In this document: in pieces, positions 1-8,900 of the stretch | Numbering within the stretch: the first letter of the stretch is position 1 | Layout: each line of letters begins with the position of its first letter | Position numbers and translations under genes: made by a program | Notes under the pieces: model-generated | The model's input: only the letters and a program-made list of their open reading frames with translations | Told to the model about the DNA's origin: nothing | The model's database searches: none | Assembly (NCBI GenBank): GCA_040307645.1 | Contig: JAWRJF010000056.1 | Location: 1-36,320 of the forward strand | DNA: 36,320 nt | Direction of reading: 5' to 3' | Source of the DNA: JAVXAG01 sp040307645 | GTDB lineage: Bacteria > Bacillota > Clostridia > Peptostreptococcales > Anaerovoracaceae

Positions 1-2
1 GC

Positions 3-110
3 ATAATGCATACCTCCGTTCTGTTGGGTTTAGTCACTATAATTGTAACTGAGATTGCACTTATGCTCAATTTTTTTATACTAAAAAATGCTGGTGAAGG
101 TGAAAATTAA
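3..110 (+). CDS. C-terminal end of an unidentified membrane protein (partial)
   Basis: An open frame enters from the left edge and stops with TAA at 108-110. The last 35 residues contain one hydrophobic stretch (about VLLGLVTIIVTEIALMLNFF) followed by a short hydrophilic tail ending GEGEN, as in the last transmembrane helix of a polytopic membrane protein. Too little remains to name a family. Because the neighbours include an ExbB-like/DUF2149 pair, a DUF2162-type putative transporter, which I recall near such pairs in methanogens, is one possibility, but nothing in this fragment proves it. An in-frame ATG at 6-8 exists, yet the frame is open to the edge, so the true start probably lies outside the window. 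Confidence 0.5.
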   Translation: MMHTSVLLGLVTIIVTEIALMLNFFILKNAGEGEN

Positions 111-348
111 TTTCACCACCCCAACATTTATTATAGAGCCTATTTTTCATAGCCTTTTTTGTGTCTAAATAATAACTTATAAATGTCAATATATGTGTTT
201 TATTATTGCAATCTGAGACACTAATAAAGTGGATATGAAGAACTAGAGGGGGAACTTACATTATCATGCAATTAAAGAGATTAGAAAAACAAAAAATATA
301 GTTTTGAATGGAGAATTAATCCGTCGTAAAAAGGAGGGAAACTAAAAA
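111..348. other. Intergenic region with no clear regulatory element
   Basis: This gap holds a short perfect inverted repeat at its left end (GGTGAAA 99-105 with TTTCACC 111-117, across the stop codon of the upstream frame) that lacks a T-run, and AT-rich sequence. The ribosome binding site AAGGAGG of the next gene is near 331-337. I see no convincing sigma-A promoter, riboswitch or terminator, so the 1400-residue gene could be read from upstream or from a promoter I cannot recognise. Confidence 0.4.
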
Positions 349-3300
349 ATGAGATCAGATAGCAAAATAAAAGGGGAATCAATAAAAAGATTTATGGTAA
401 TTATTATGGCTATGGCTATGATAATTACTATGATGCCAACGATGACGTTTGCAGATGAGAGTATCAGTTTACCTGTAAGTTTAGCTGAAGGTACGGGGAA
501 AGCAATTGAACTTACTAAAACAGATATGAAATCATTTAGACAAGGAGAAATTGATGTTCCTATAAGTGGTAATGTCTACCTTGCTAGCATACCATCTGTG
601 AACAATATTCCTGAAACAATAATTGCTAAAACTACTAATGAGAATGCAAAATATTTATTGAATATTGCAAGGCAAGGTGAGACGTTGACATCAGGGGAGT
701 GTAGTATAAGTGATATATCTAAATATCTTAAAGACGATACCATTAATTTCGATTCAGAAACTATGAAAAAATATGGTTTTGATGATGTAAATGCAAGATA
801 TTATTGTTTCTATTTTACTGGAAGTAGAGCGCCAAAACCTTTCAAAGATAAAATGAGTGATGTTATTGTTATTAAAGTAGCTGTAAAACCAGCTAACTAT
901 GAATTAACCTTATCTAGCTCTGACGAAAGTAAGGGAACTGTTAAAAAAGAGCATATTGATGGTGACACGTGGAGAATTTCTGCTGAACCTGAAAGGGAAT
1001 ATGGATTTGATGGTTGGAGTGATGGGAATAAAGAAGCAAACAGAATAGTAACCTTAACAGGAAAAACTGATTATATTGCAAATTTTGGAAACATCAAAAT
1101 TAATATTTGTGATGAAGGATATTATAATCTTTCGAGGAATTATGGTGCAGAAGACAATAATTTTACAAATGATAATTTAATAGGAGGAAATAAAGAAATT
1201 CCAAATATTAATCTATTTGTTGGAATGAACGGTGGAGTGTTTGTGAATTTTACAACTACTGGTTCATATGGAAATACAAGTATGTCTGTTAAATTATATG
1301 ACATAAATGAAAAACTTGTTGGAAGCCTTAAGTCAACTTACACACAGCCTATATCAGCCTTTGATTTAAAAGGTCAGTTGGTACGTCTTACCGATGGACT
1401 TAAGGCTTTGCCGGAGGGAAAAGTTAAAGTTGTAATGACTATTGGAGAAGGTGAAAATATTGCCAGTGCTGAAAAGATAGTAGTTATTAAAAATGAATTG
1501 AAACAGGGGGAACAGGCTAATGGAATAAGACTTTGGTCCTCGCCTGTTATTACAGGCTTGAAACCAACGGCTATTGCAACAGATCAGCTTGCAATATATG
1601 ATACATTATCTTTTCCGGATAATACTGTAGGAGCTAAAATATATCTGGCATGTTCAACAGGTATTTTTGAGAAGAAAACTGGGCAGAAAACAGATATTAT
1701 AAAAATGGAAGGTGATTTCCCACCAGGAATGGGGTACGGACGTTTCAGTAAAATGCTTACGATTACAGGAACTGATAAAAATAATATGGCGTCTCTATAT
1801 TATTATGACATGAATACTATAAGTGTATATACCTATGATTCCAAAACTAATAAATGGAGTGCAGAAGATAAAAATTTCCTAATGAAGGATGGTTGCTTAT
1901 TACTAGAAGGCAATGGTGACTTAAATGCTGCATGGTCAGTGGGTGATGAGATTTATGCAGTTGTAGGAAGAGATACTTTTAAATGGAATAAACAGGGGTG
2001 GATAAAGTATCAATCTATGCCAGATGGAGCAATAAGTAATTCGGCATATAGACTAAATTCAACTACAGCTTATGTTGGAACAGATAAAGGGCTATATAAA
2101 TACACTACAGAAAACAATGGTACATGGGAAAAGATTGATGTATCATCAACAATACCTGGTTCAACATTACATGTACTTAATGGAACTCAAAATGGCCATT
2201 TGTATGTTACAACGGATGTTTCACCTATGGCGGGGGAAAACATTAATTCATTTTGTAATGGTGCAAAGTCAAATTCAATAATATATCAAGTGGATGTAAA
2301 AAACAACAGAATAAAAGCTATAGAAAAAATAGAGTCTTGCAATGATTCTGTATGGACTGTAGGCGAAGACTATAAAGGTGAGATTTATGGAATGGTCTCA
2401 GGATATCGAAGATTTTCCGGAGATGCAGAGCACTATGCAACATATTTGTATAAGATAAAAAGTGATGGTAATTGGACATATTTATCAAATAAATATCTTA
2501 ATAAAAATGAGGCTGATGGTAAAGCAACCTATGGGGACAATATCTGTAAGATTCTAAATCCTATTGATAAATTAACAATCTTTTCAGGAGGCCTTGGAAC
2601 CCATCTTGCTATGGATGATACTGCATATTATATTTCTTCAGACCCAAATACTTTCAAAGCAAGCGCTAAAACACAGCTACAAATTGCATTTGGAAAGCTT
2701 GATAAAGCTTGGTACAATGAGAATGAATGGGATCAGGTTATAAAAGCAAAAAATGAGGGTGATAAAAATATCGAGGCTGCTAATGATGCAGTAGCTGCAA
2801 TTAATGCTTTGAATAACGCAATAGATAAGATGATGGCTGTTAATGCAAGCAATATGAAAGACCGAACTGTTACCGTAGCTGTTTCAATGGAAAAATTTAC
2901 TCTGGGACAGGGATATATTATTGAGCCTACATTGGTTACAATCCCTGCTAAACAACTTTGCTCTAAAACAATTACCGACTTAATTAAAAAGCAGTTCCCC
3001 AATATGGCGCAGCCATGGAGAATGACAGGAACCGTTGACACCGGATTCTATTTGGCTTCAGTTTATCAAAATGAAGAGGGGATTATAAATATCCCGGATT
3101 ATATTAGAAAGGCACCAGGAATTAAAGGTGGTGTTAGTACGACCAAGAGAGGGGATCCTAATTGGCTAGGTGAATTCGACTATTCTAGTGATAGTGGCTG
3201 GATGTATGCAATTAATAGTTCATTTCCTGGAGTTGGCGCATCAGGAGCTACTTTAGAAAATGGAGATGTTATGAGATGGCAGTTTACTCTAGTAGGATAT

Positions 3301-4551
3301 GGTTCCGATCTTAATGCAGATAATAGTGAATGGGGAACTAAACCATTAAAGATACTTGCAAATAAAGATTCATTAACTTACAGGGTTGCAGAAATAAACA
3401 GTATGAATATGGCTGATAAACAAGCGTATCTAAAAACATATCAGAAGGCCTACGATAAAGCATATAAGGTATTGACAACTATAGATAGTTCCCAATCGGA
3501 AGTAAATGAAGCTTTAGCAGCATTAAAAAAAGATAGTTCAGCAGAAGCTGCTGTTGAGTCAAGTGCAATTGTAAATATTATTGCAAAGACAGATAATGAA
3601 GGAAAAGCAAAAGCAAGCGTTACTTCTACAACTGTTGTAGAAACATTGAAAAAGGCAATGCAGACTATAAATGATAAGCCGACACCAGGTGCTACTAATA
3701 TAATTCCTGTTGTGGAACTTAATATAAAGCCAGATAAGCTTGCTAAAGAGTTACTTACGATTATCGATAAAGAGGGATTTGAAAAAATAGCAGATAGCAA
3801 TAAGGCTGTATTAAGGATTGTTACTAACAATGGTACCATTGAATTAAATAATGATTCGATAAAAGAAATTGTAAAGCAAGCTGAAGGTAAAAAGATAACA
3901 ATATCTATTTTAAAAGACAAAGCAACTGACAAACAACAGAAACTTTTAGGAGATAATGTATATTTGACAAATGTTAGTGTTATGTCTGCAGATAAAGAAA
4001 TCCATAGCTTCGGAAATGGGAATGTTACACTATATTTACCTGAAAATATTCATCTTAAGGAAAAAAACGTAGCAGTATTTTATATTAATGATAAGGATAT
4101 GATTGAAAAGTTAAAATCTGAGAAGGTTAAAATAGGAGAAAATAACTATTATAAGGTTTATACAAATCATTTTTCAGCATATGGAATTGCAGAAGAAAGT
4201 TATATAGACGAGGCTATTAAAAAGCAAGGGGAGGAAAAGAATGTTAAGATAATAAAAGGGGTTAAAAATACAAAGATAACATTTAAATCTATAAAATCTA
4301 AAAAGGGGAATATAACGTTAAAGTGGAAGAAAACAAAAGGCTATAAAATGGATGGATACCAAGTATATAAATCTGTTGGAAAGGCTAGAAATTTTAAAGA
4401 GGTATGGAAAACTAAGAAACTGAAATATAAGAATTCAAAAGACATAAAAAATAATAGGAAATATTATTATAAAGTAAGAGGTTTTAGAAATATAGATGGA
4501 AAACTATATTATAGTAAATGGTCAAAACCTAAATATGTAATTGCAAAATAA
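349..4551 (+). CDS. Large secreted protein with a transcobalamin-like DUF4430 domain and C-terminal FN3-like module
   Basis: A 1400-residue exported protein. Residues 1-36 form a signal peptide with a likely cut after TFA. Residues about 185-250 look like a divergent InlB B-repeat/bacterial repeat (FDGWSDGNK). A long region around 390-790 contains propeller-like short repeats (YVGTDKGLYKY), followed by helical FIVAR-like stretches. Residues about 838-1000 form a DUF4430 (transcobalamin-like C-terminal) domain with its hallmark GWMYAIN at 950-956 and a following NGDVMRWQFTL strand. A second helical segment lies near 1010-1080. Residues about 1315-1400 form a basic FN3-like module (KYYYKVRGFRN, KLYYSKWSKPK) also found at the end of the propeller protein at 16453. 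There is no LPXTG or C-terminal membrane anchor, so it may bind the wall through the basic module. The start has AAGGAGG 11 bases upstream. DUF4430 relates to the beta domain of intrinsic factor, so corrinoid or other ligand binding is inferred. It precedes the riboswitch and ends at its own terminator. Confidence 0.85.
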   Translation: MRSDSKIKGESIKRFMVIIMAMAMIITMMPTMTFADESISLPVSLAEGTGKAIELTKTDMKSFRQGEIDVPISGNVYLASIPSVNNIPETIIAKTTNENAKYLLNIARQGETLTSGECSISDISKYLKDDTINFDSETMKKYGFDDVNARYYCFYFTGSRAPKPFKDKMSDVIVIKVAVKPANYELTLSSSDESKGTVKKEHIDGDTWRISAEPEREYGFDGWSDGNKEANRIVTLTGKTDYIANFGNIKINICDEGYYNLSRNYGAEDNNFTNDNLIGGNKEIPNINLFVGMNGGVFVNFTTTGSYGNTSMSVKLYDINEKLVGSLKSTYTQPISAFDLKGQLVRLTDGLKALPEGKVKVVMTIGEGENIASAEKIVVIKNELKQGEQANGIRLWSSPVITGLKPTAIATDQLAIYDTLSFPDNTVGAKIYLACSTGIFEKKTGQKTDIIKMEGDFPPGMGYGRFSKMLTITGTDKNNMASLYYYDMNTISVYTYDSKTNKWSAEDKNFLMKDGCLLLEGNGDLNAAWSVGDEIYAVVGRDTFKWNKQGWIKYQSMPDGAISNSAYRLNSTTAYVGTDKGLYKYTTENNGTWEKIDVSSTIPGSTLHVLNGTQNGHLYVTTDVSPMAGENINSFCNGAKSNSIIYQVDVKNNRIKAIEKIESCNDSVWTVGEDYKGEIYGMVSGYRRFSGDAEHYATYLYKIKSDGNWTYLSNKYLNKNEADGKATYGDNICKILNPIDKLTIFSGGLGTHLAMDDTAYYISSDPNTFKASAKTQLQIAFGKLDKAWYNENEWDQVIKAKNEGDKNIEAANDAVAAINALNNAIDKMMAVNASNMKDRTVTVAVSMEKFTLGQGYIIEPTLVTIPAKQLCSKTITDLIKKQFPNMAQPWRMTGTVDTGFYLASVYQNEEGIINIPDYIRKAPGIKGGVSTTKRGDPNWLGEFDYSSDSGWMYAINSSFPGVGASGATLENGDVMRWQFTLVGYGSDLNADNSEWGTKPLKILANKDSLTYRVAEINSMNMADKQAYLKTYQKAYDKAYKVLTTIDSSQSEVNEALAALKKDSSAEAAVESSAIVNIIAKTDNEGKAKASVTSTTVVETLKKAMQTINDKPTPGATNIIPVVELNIKPDKLAKELLTIIDKEGFEKIADSNKAVLRIVTNNGTIELNNDSIKEIVKQAEGKKITISILKDKATDKQQKLLGDNVYLTNVSVMSADKEIHSFGNGNVTLYLPENIHLKEKNVAVFYINDKDMIEKLKSEKVKIGENNYYKVYTNHFSAYGIAEESYIDEAIKKQGEEKNVKIIKGVKNTKITFKSIKSKKGNITLKWKKTKGYKMDGYQVYKSVGKARNFKEVWKTKKLKYKNSKDIKNNRKYYYKVRGFRNIDGKLYYSKWSKPKYVIAK

Positions 4552-4598
4552 TATAATCTAAAAGAAAGGTTAGAGAATACTTTGTAAACGCATAATAA

Positions 4599-4642
4599 AG
4601 CACTATACTGATGTTATACTATCAGTATAGTGCTGATTTTTT
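4599..4642 (+). terminator. Intrinsic terminator after the 1400-residue DUF4430 gene
   Basis: A perfect 14-bp inverted repeat (AGCACTATACTGAT at 4599-4612, its complement at 4621-4634) with an 8-base loop is followed by GATTTTTTGG. It separates the first gene from the riboswitch-controlled operon, so the two are separate transcription units. Confidence 0.88.
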
Positions 4643-4654
4643 GGTGCAGGGTAC

Positions 4655-4684
4655 TTGACATATATACAATAAATAATGTATCAT
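4655..4684 (+). promoter_or_regulatory. Sigma-A promoter of the cobalamin-riboswitch operon
   Basis: TTGACA (4655-4660), an 18-base spacer and TATCAT (4679-4684) lie between the upstream terminator and the aptamer. Transcription would start near 4690, just at the 5' side of the riboswitch. Confidence 0.65.
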
Positions 4685-4689
4685 AAGTT

Positions 4690-4880
4690 GTAATTGAATA
4701 TTTAGCTTTATGTTCTCTTTATAAACTATTTTATTGAGAGCTAAGAGGGAAGCAGGTTAGAATCCTGCGCGGTTCCGCCACTGTAATTGTGGAGTTGTCA
4801 TTTTGGTGTAATACCGCCACTGGGAAACTGGGAAGGTTAATGACAATGATGAAACACTAAGCCAGGAGACCTGCATAAAG
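4690..4880 (+). promoter_or_regulatory. Cobalamin riboswitch (class-I / adenosylcobalamin-like)
   Basis: The leader contains the conserved blocks of the cobalamin aptamer in order: a P2-like stem (TTAGCT 4702-4707 with AGCTAA 4739-4744), AGAGGGAAGCAGGTTAGAATC, the CCGCCACTGTAA core near 4776-4786, a second GCCACTGGGAAACTGGGAAGG block near 4815-4835 typical of the longer class-I form, and the 3' box AAGCCAGGAGACCTGC near 4859-4874. Known members bind adenosylcobalamin or related corrinoids and usually switch expression off when the ligand is plentiful. Here the aptamer is followed by an intrinsic terminator at 4938-4962, then the ExbB-like gene. The exact ends are approximate. Confidence 0.95.
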
Positions 4881-4937
4881 TTTTTCTAGCGGCGGATAAC
4901 CGTATTGGAAAAGGACATACTGGAACCAGTGAATTCG

Positions 4938-4962
4938 GGCTGTGCATTGCACAGCCTTTTTT
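4938..4962 (+). terminator. Riboswitch expression-platform terminator
   Basis: GGCTGTGC (4938-4945), a 3-base loop and GCACAGCC (4949-4956) form a perfect 8-bp stem followed by TTTTTTG. It sits 58 bases after the aptamer and 30 bases before the first start codon, so premature termination is the likely output of the switch. I could not assign a clear anti-terminator strand by eye. Confidence 0.88.
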
Positions 4963-4991
4963 GTATTGTAAAAGAATGAGAGGACGCGAAA

Positions 4992-5627
4992 ATGAGGGCT
5001 ATTTTAAGTACTGTAATGCATACAATTGGTCAAACTGTAATGATACCATGTTTGATAATACTAATTCTATTAATTATAGTTGCCTTATGGCAAGTGGGTG
5101 ATATTTTAGTAGAAACTATTACAGAACGAAAAAAAATGAAAGAAGATGTGCCGCAGCTATTAAAAGATATACATAATAGCAGTAATGATGAGATAAGAGT
5201 AATTATTGAAAAGAGTATGCTTTTAACTAGACAAAAAATTGCAATTTATGAATTAATCGATTCTTCAGACATGAGTAGACCATCACTAGAGGCTTTAGCC
5301 GAGAGATTACTTGCAACTGAACAGGAAAAATATGAAAAGGCAGTAGAAATAACGGATTTAGTAGCTAAATTGGGGCCTATGTTTGGCTTACTTGGAACCT
5401 TAATCCCTCTTGGGCCTGGGATTATAGCTTTAGGACAAGGTGATACAAAGACTTTATCGGAATCGATTGGTGTAGCTTTTGATACGACAATTGCAGGAAT
5501 GCTGGCTGCTAGTATCGCATTAGTAATTTCATCAATTAGAAAAAGATGGTATAACGGGTACATGGTCAGTTTAGAATCAATCATGGAATGTATATTAGAA
5601 GAGGTGGCACCAAATGATGCGAAATAA
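4992..5627 (+). CDS. MotA/TolQ/ExbB-family proton channel protein
   Basis: A 211-residue integral membrane protein of the MotA/TolQ/ExbB family. These proteins form pentameric ion-conducting stators that work with an ExbD/TolR/MotB partner. One transmembrane helix lies at about 17-36, then a cytoplasmic helical loop, then paired helices at about 127-147 (LVAKLGPMFGLLGTLIPLGP) and 161-182 (AFDTTIAGMLAASIALVIS). The GLLGT and FDTT segments match the pore motifs of ExbB, with Thr135 and Thr165/166 as candidate pore residues. It is the first gene after the cobalamin riboswitch, with a GAGAGG ribosome binding site, and overlaps the DUF2149 gene by 14 bases, indicating translational coupling and a physical pair. 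No flagellar or outer-membrane gene is nearby, so a motility or TonB role is not supported. A B12-linked energy-coupling role is inferred. Confidence 0.88.
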   Translation: MRAILSTVMHTIGQTVMIPCLIILILLIIVALWQVGDILVETITERKKMKEDVPQLLKDIHNSSNDEIRVIIEKSMLLTRQKIAIYELIDSSDMSRPSLEALAERLLATEQEKYEKAVEITDLVAKLGPMFGLLGTLIPLGPGIIALGQGDTKTLSESIGVAFDTTIAGMLAASIALVISSIRKRWYNGYMVSLESIMECILEEVAPNDAK

Positions 5628-5928
5628 AAATAGAATAAGAAAAAATATGCGAACTAGTTTTAATAAGGAAACTATTAATCCTATGGAAAATGTAGCGAAT
5701 TTAGTAGATGTAATGCTAGTCTTTGCTTGTGCATTGATGATTGCAATCGTTACCTATTGGAAGGTTGATTTAAGCAATGTTCTTGATGTTGTAGATAAAG
5801 AACAATTAGTTGAAGTAGAGGATCTTCAAGAGTCAATAAAAGACAAATCACAATCTGATCAGTATGAATCAAAAGGACAGGTTTTTGAAGACCCGGATAC
5901 AGGTAAAATGTATATAATATCTGACTAA
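5614..5928 (+). CDS. DUF2149 protein, ExbD/TolR-like single-helix partner
   Basis: A 104-residue protein with a basic N-terminus, one transmembrane helix at about 29-49 and an acidic outer tail ending in a DPDTGKMYII motif. The helix entry NLVDVMLVFACALMIAIV carries an Asp (residue 32) in the same context as the essential Asp of ExbD/TolR (IDVMLV). This fits the DUF2149 family, which I recall as usually next to MotA/TolQ/ExbB-like genes. The tail is much shorter than the periplasmic domain of ExbD, so any partner contact must differ. Its start overlaps the upstream gene by 14 bases, with GAAGAGGTGG upstream. The likely job, inferred, is the ion-carrying rotor or plug partner of the channel at 4992. 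Confidence 0.82.
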   Translation: MMRNKNRIRKNMRTSFNKETINPMENVANLVDVMLVFACALMIAIVTYWKVDLSNVLDVVDKEQLVEVEDLQESIKDKSQSDQYESKGQVFEDPDTGKMYIISD

Positions 5929-5976
5929 ACAATAGAGGATAAATTATATAAAATTTATTATTTAGGAGGAAGAAAA

Positions 5977-8900
5977 TTGAAAAAAGCAAGAACGTTTTTA
6001 TCTATGTTTTTATGCTTGGTATTAGTATTAGCACAATTTACATATTTTTCATATGGTAGTGATAATATTAACAATCAAGATAATAAGGTAAACAGTGGGA
6101 TTACTATTTCAGAGATAATAGAAAATCAAGAATTATATAGTAATAATACTGTTTTTCTTGTAAAAAATGGAAATGACTTAAAATTGCTGTCTACATTGGT
6201 GGATAGCGGAAAGGATTTTAAAGATAAAATAGTTTATCTTAGTCCAGAAAGTGGTGAGGAAATAGATGTTTCTTCAATACCTTGGGAACCAATAGGAAGT
6301 GAAAGCGAAAGGTTTGATGGAACGTTTGATGGGCAGGACTACATAATTAAAGGAATTACGGTGTCTAATAGTGAAAGATACCAAGGACTTTTTGGTGGTG
6401 TTGGTGGAACTGTTAAGAACCTTACAGTTGAAGGAGATATAACCGCAAACCAGTACGTAGGCGGAATTACTGGATATGCTACTTCAGGTGCAACTTTCCA
6501 GAACTTAAAAAATAGGATTAATTTAACAAATTCTTCTACATTCACGGGCGGTATTGTCGGATATGCAGAAGGTACAGAAGGAACAATTTCTTTTATTAAA
6601 TGTGAAAATATGGCTACAATTTCAGGGACAGGAAACTTTGCTGGTGGAATTGTAGGAAAGATAGATCAGATAGGATCTAATTTCGAGGATTGTGTCAATA
6701 GTGGAACGGTAACTGGTCAGGGTACAAATGTAGCAGGAATTGCAGGATATACACATTCTATGGATATGAGCCCTTCAGTATTCAATAGATGTACGAATAA
6801 TGGTAAGGTTGAAAATATAGGCACAAATAAAAACTATACAGCAGGTATACTTGGACAGGTAAATTCAGGATATGCAACTATGAGCTATTGTAGTAATGGT
6901 GAAAGTGGCAGTGTAGAAGGGAATGGTGGATATACTGCAGGAATAATCGGAAAAAGTGGAACTTTTTTAAACATGAATAACTGTAATAATGCAGGTATAG
7001 TATCACAAGCTAATGGTAAAACACCAACTGGAGGAATAATTGGTCAGCTGGATAAAACACCAATAGCTGTGGAAGGTTGCTATAACAGTGGTCATGTAAT
7101 TGGTAGTGGAACTTATACTGGGGGTATCGTTGGAAACATTGTTGATGGAACAAATTACGGAGTAAAATATTGTTATAACAGTGGTTATGTAATTAGTAAT
7201 GGTGATTATGTAGGTGGAATTGCCGGAATTGTTGACGGATTTTTTGTGTATTCGCAGGGATACTCATATAGCTATGTATCATATTCATATAATACAGGAA
7301 CTGTTATTGGTTCAGGGGCTAATACTTATGCAGGAGGAATATCTGGTGCTAATGCAATAAAAAAAGCTGGTTGGCCTGGAATAGAAGGTAGTGGAATATA
7401 TGGATACAATATTGGATGCTATAACTCCGGTATAATTATGGCTAAAGAAGCTGTAAAAATAGGTGCAATAACTGGATACAAATTCGGTTCAAACTTAAAT
7501 TGTTGTGCAATACAAGATTTAGATAATTATAAAATTTTACCAGAGGGAGCAAATGAATTATCAGACATAATTGCAAATTACACTACTTATGAGGCAGCTA
7601 CGTCAGTAGCAGATTCGGTTAATGCAACATTCAATAATAAGGAAGACTTTGCAAGTGGACGTGTGGCATATATTTTAGATGGAGGAGAAACGACTTCAAG
7701 AAGTGAAATTTGGGGTCAGGGACTAACGGCTCCTGTAATTGCTGACTCAGTAAACAGGCCTGTTTATAAAGTACTTATAGATGTTAATAAAGATAATATA
7801 CCCGAAGAAATCCACAATACAATTTCTTATGGTGAGAAAGATGATGTTAATGAATTGTATATTCCTAAGGGATACAATCTGTCTGTAGAAGTAAAATCTG
7901 CAGAAGGATATATGCTAAATACTATTGCTGCTTTGGATGCAGAGGGAAATAAGATTACATCTAAGATAACACAGGATAACGAAAAAACGTTTATAGATTT
8001 CAAAACACCAGAGGAAGGTAAAACTGTTAGTTTGTCAGCTTCATTTATTAAAATTCCTGAGAATATAGGAGATGAATCAAAAATAACTTTTGATGGAAAT
8101 GGCGGATTTTTTAAGATTGAAGGTGCAGATAACCTAAATGAAATTAGTAAAACAATAAAAGTGGGAGAGAGAATAGAAAAACCAGCTACACCAGTAAATG
8201 GAGCATATGAATTTAGAGGTTGGTTTACAGATAAGGAATGCAAAGAGCCTTTTGATTTTACATCTGTAGTAACAAACTCTATGATAATTTATGCTGGTTG
8301 GGATACAGATTCTGATTACCATGATGTGACTTTTGATGCAAACGGTGGGGTATTTGCAGATCACTTAAAGTCAAAGGTTCAGACAGTGAAAGCGGGAAAT
8401 ATTGTTATATTACCTGAAGAACCATCAAGAATAGGATACCTGTTTAGAGGTTGGTTTCAAGATAAAGATATGAATAAAAAATATGATATATCTAATAAGA
8501 TTTCAGAGGCGGTAACTCTATATGCTGGATGGCAATCTTTAGGCACCGGTGTTGAAGGAGAGCCAGGTTACATTGCACCGCAGTATCTAGTAACATTTAA
8601 TGCTAATGGTGGATATTTTGATATAGATGGCAGCAAAGTACCTTCTGTAGAAATAATGGTAAATAAAGGGGAGACTATTACTGATGTACCTAGTCCTAAG
8701 AGAGATATTGAATCTGCAATTCGATATGATTTTGCTGAGTGGCAGGTTTCTGGTACTACATGGGATAATAATCAGCCAATAAGTGGAAATACAGTTGTAA
8801 CTGCAAAATGGGAAGAAACAGATGTGTTTGCAGAAATGATGGAACAACATGGTGACAGTGAAGAGGATCCAATAGAAATACCTGATATTGGTACCCTTAT

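Noticed and set aside
99..117. Perfect 7-bp inverted repeat GGTGAAA/TTTCACC
   Set aside because: AT-rich, spans a stop codon and lacks a T-run, so it is not a credible terminator or operator on its own.
266..301. Eleven-codon leader-like frame MQLKRLEKQKI with a GAGGGGG motif upstream
   Set aside because: Too short, with no regulatory codon pattern and no hairpin set typical of attenuation; kept as part of the intergenic region.
3450..3932. 160-codon open frame on the minus strand inside the first DUF4430 gene
   Set aside because: Lies wholly antisense to a well-supported gene, has no ribosome binding site and shows only hydrophobic codon-shadow composition.
4992..5928. Flagellar MotA/MotB stator reading of the ExbB-like/DUF2149 pair
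   Set aside because: The partner has no OmpA-like peptidoglycan-binding domain, the channel protein has three helices rather than four, and no flagellar genes are nearby.
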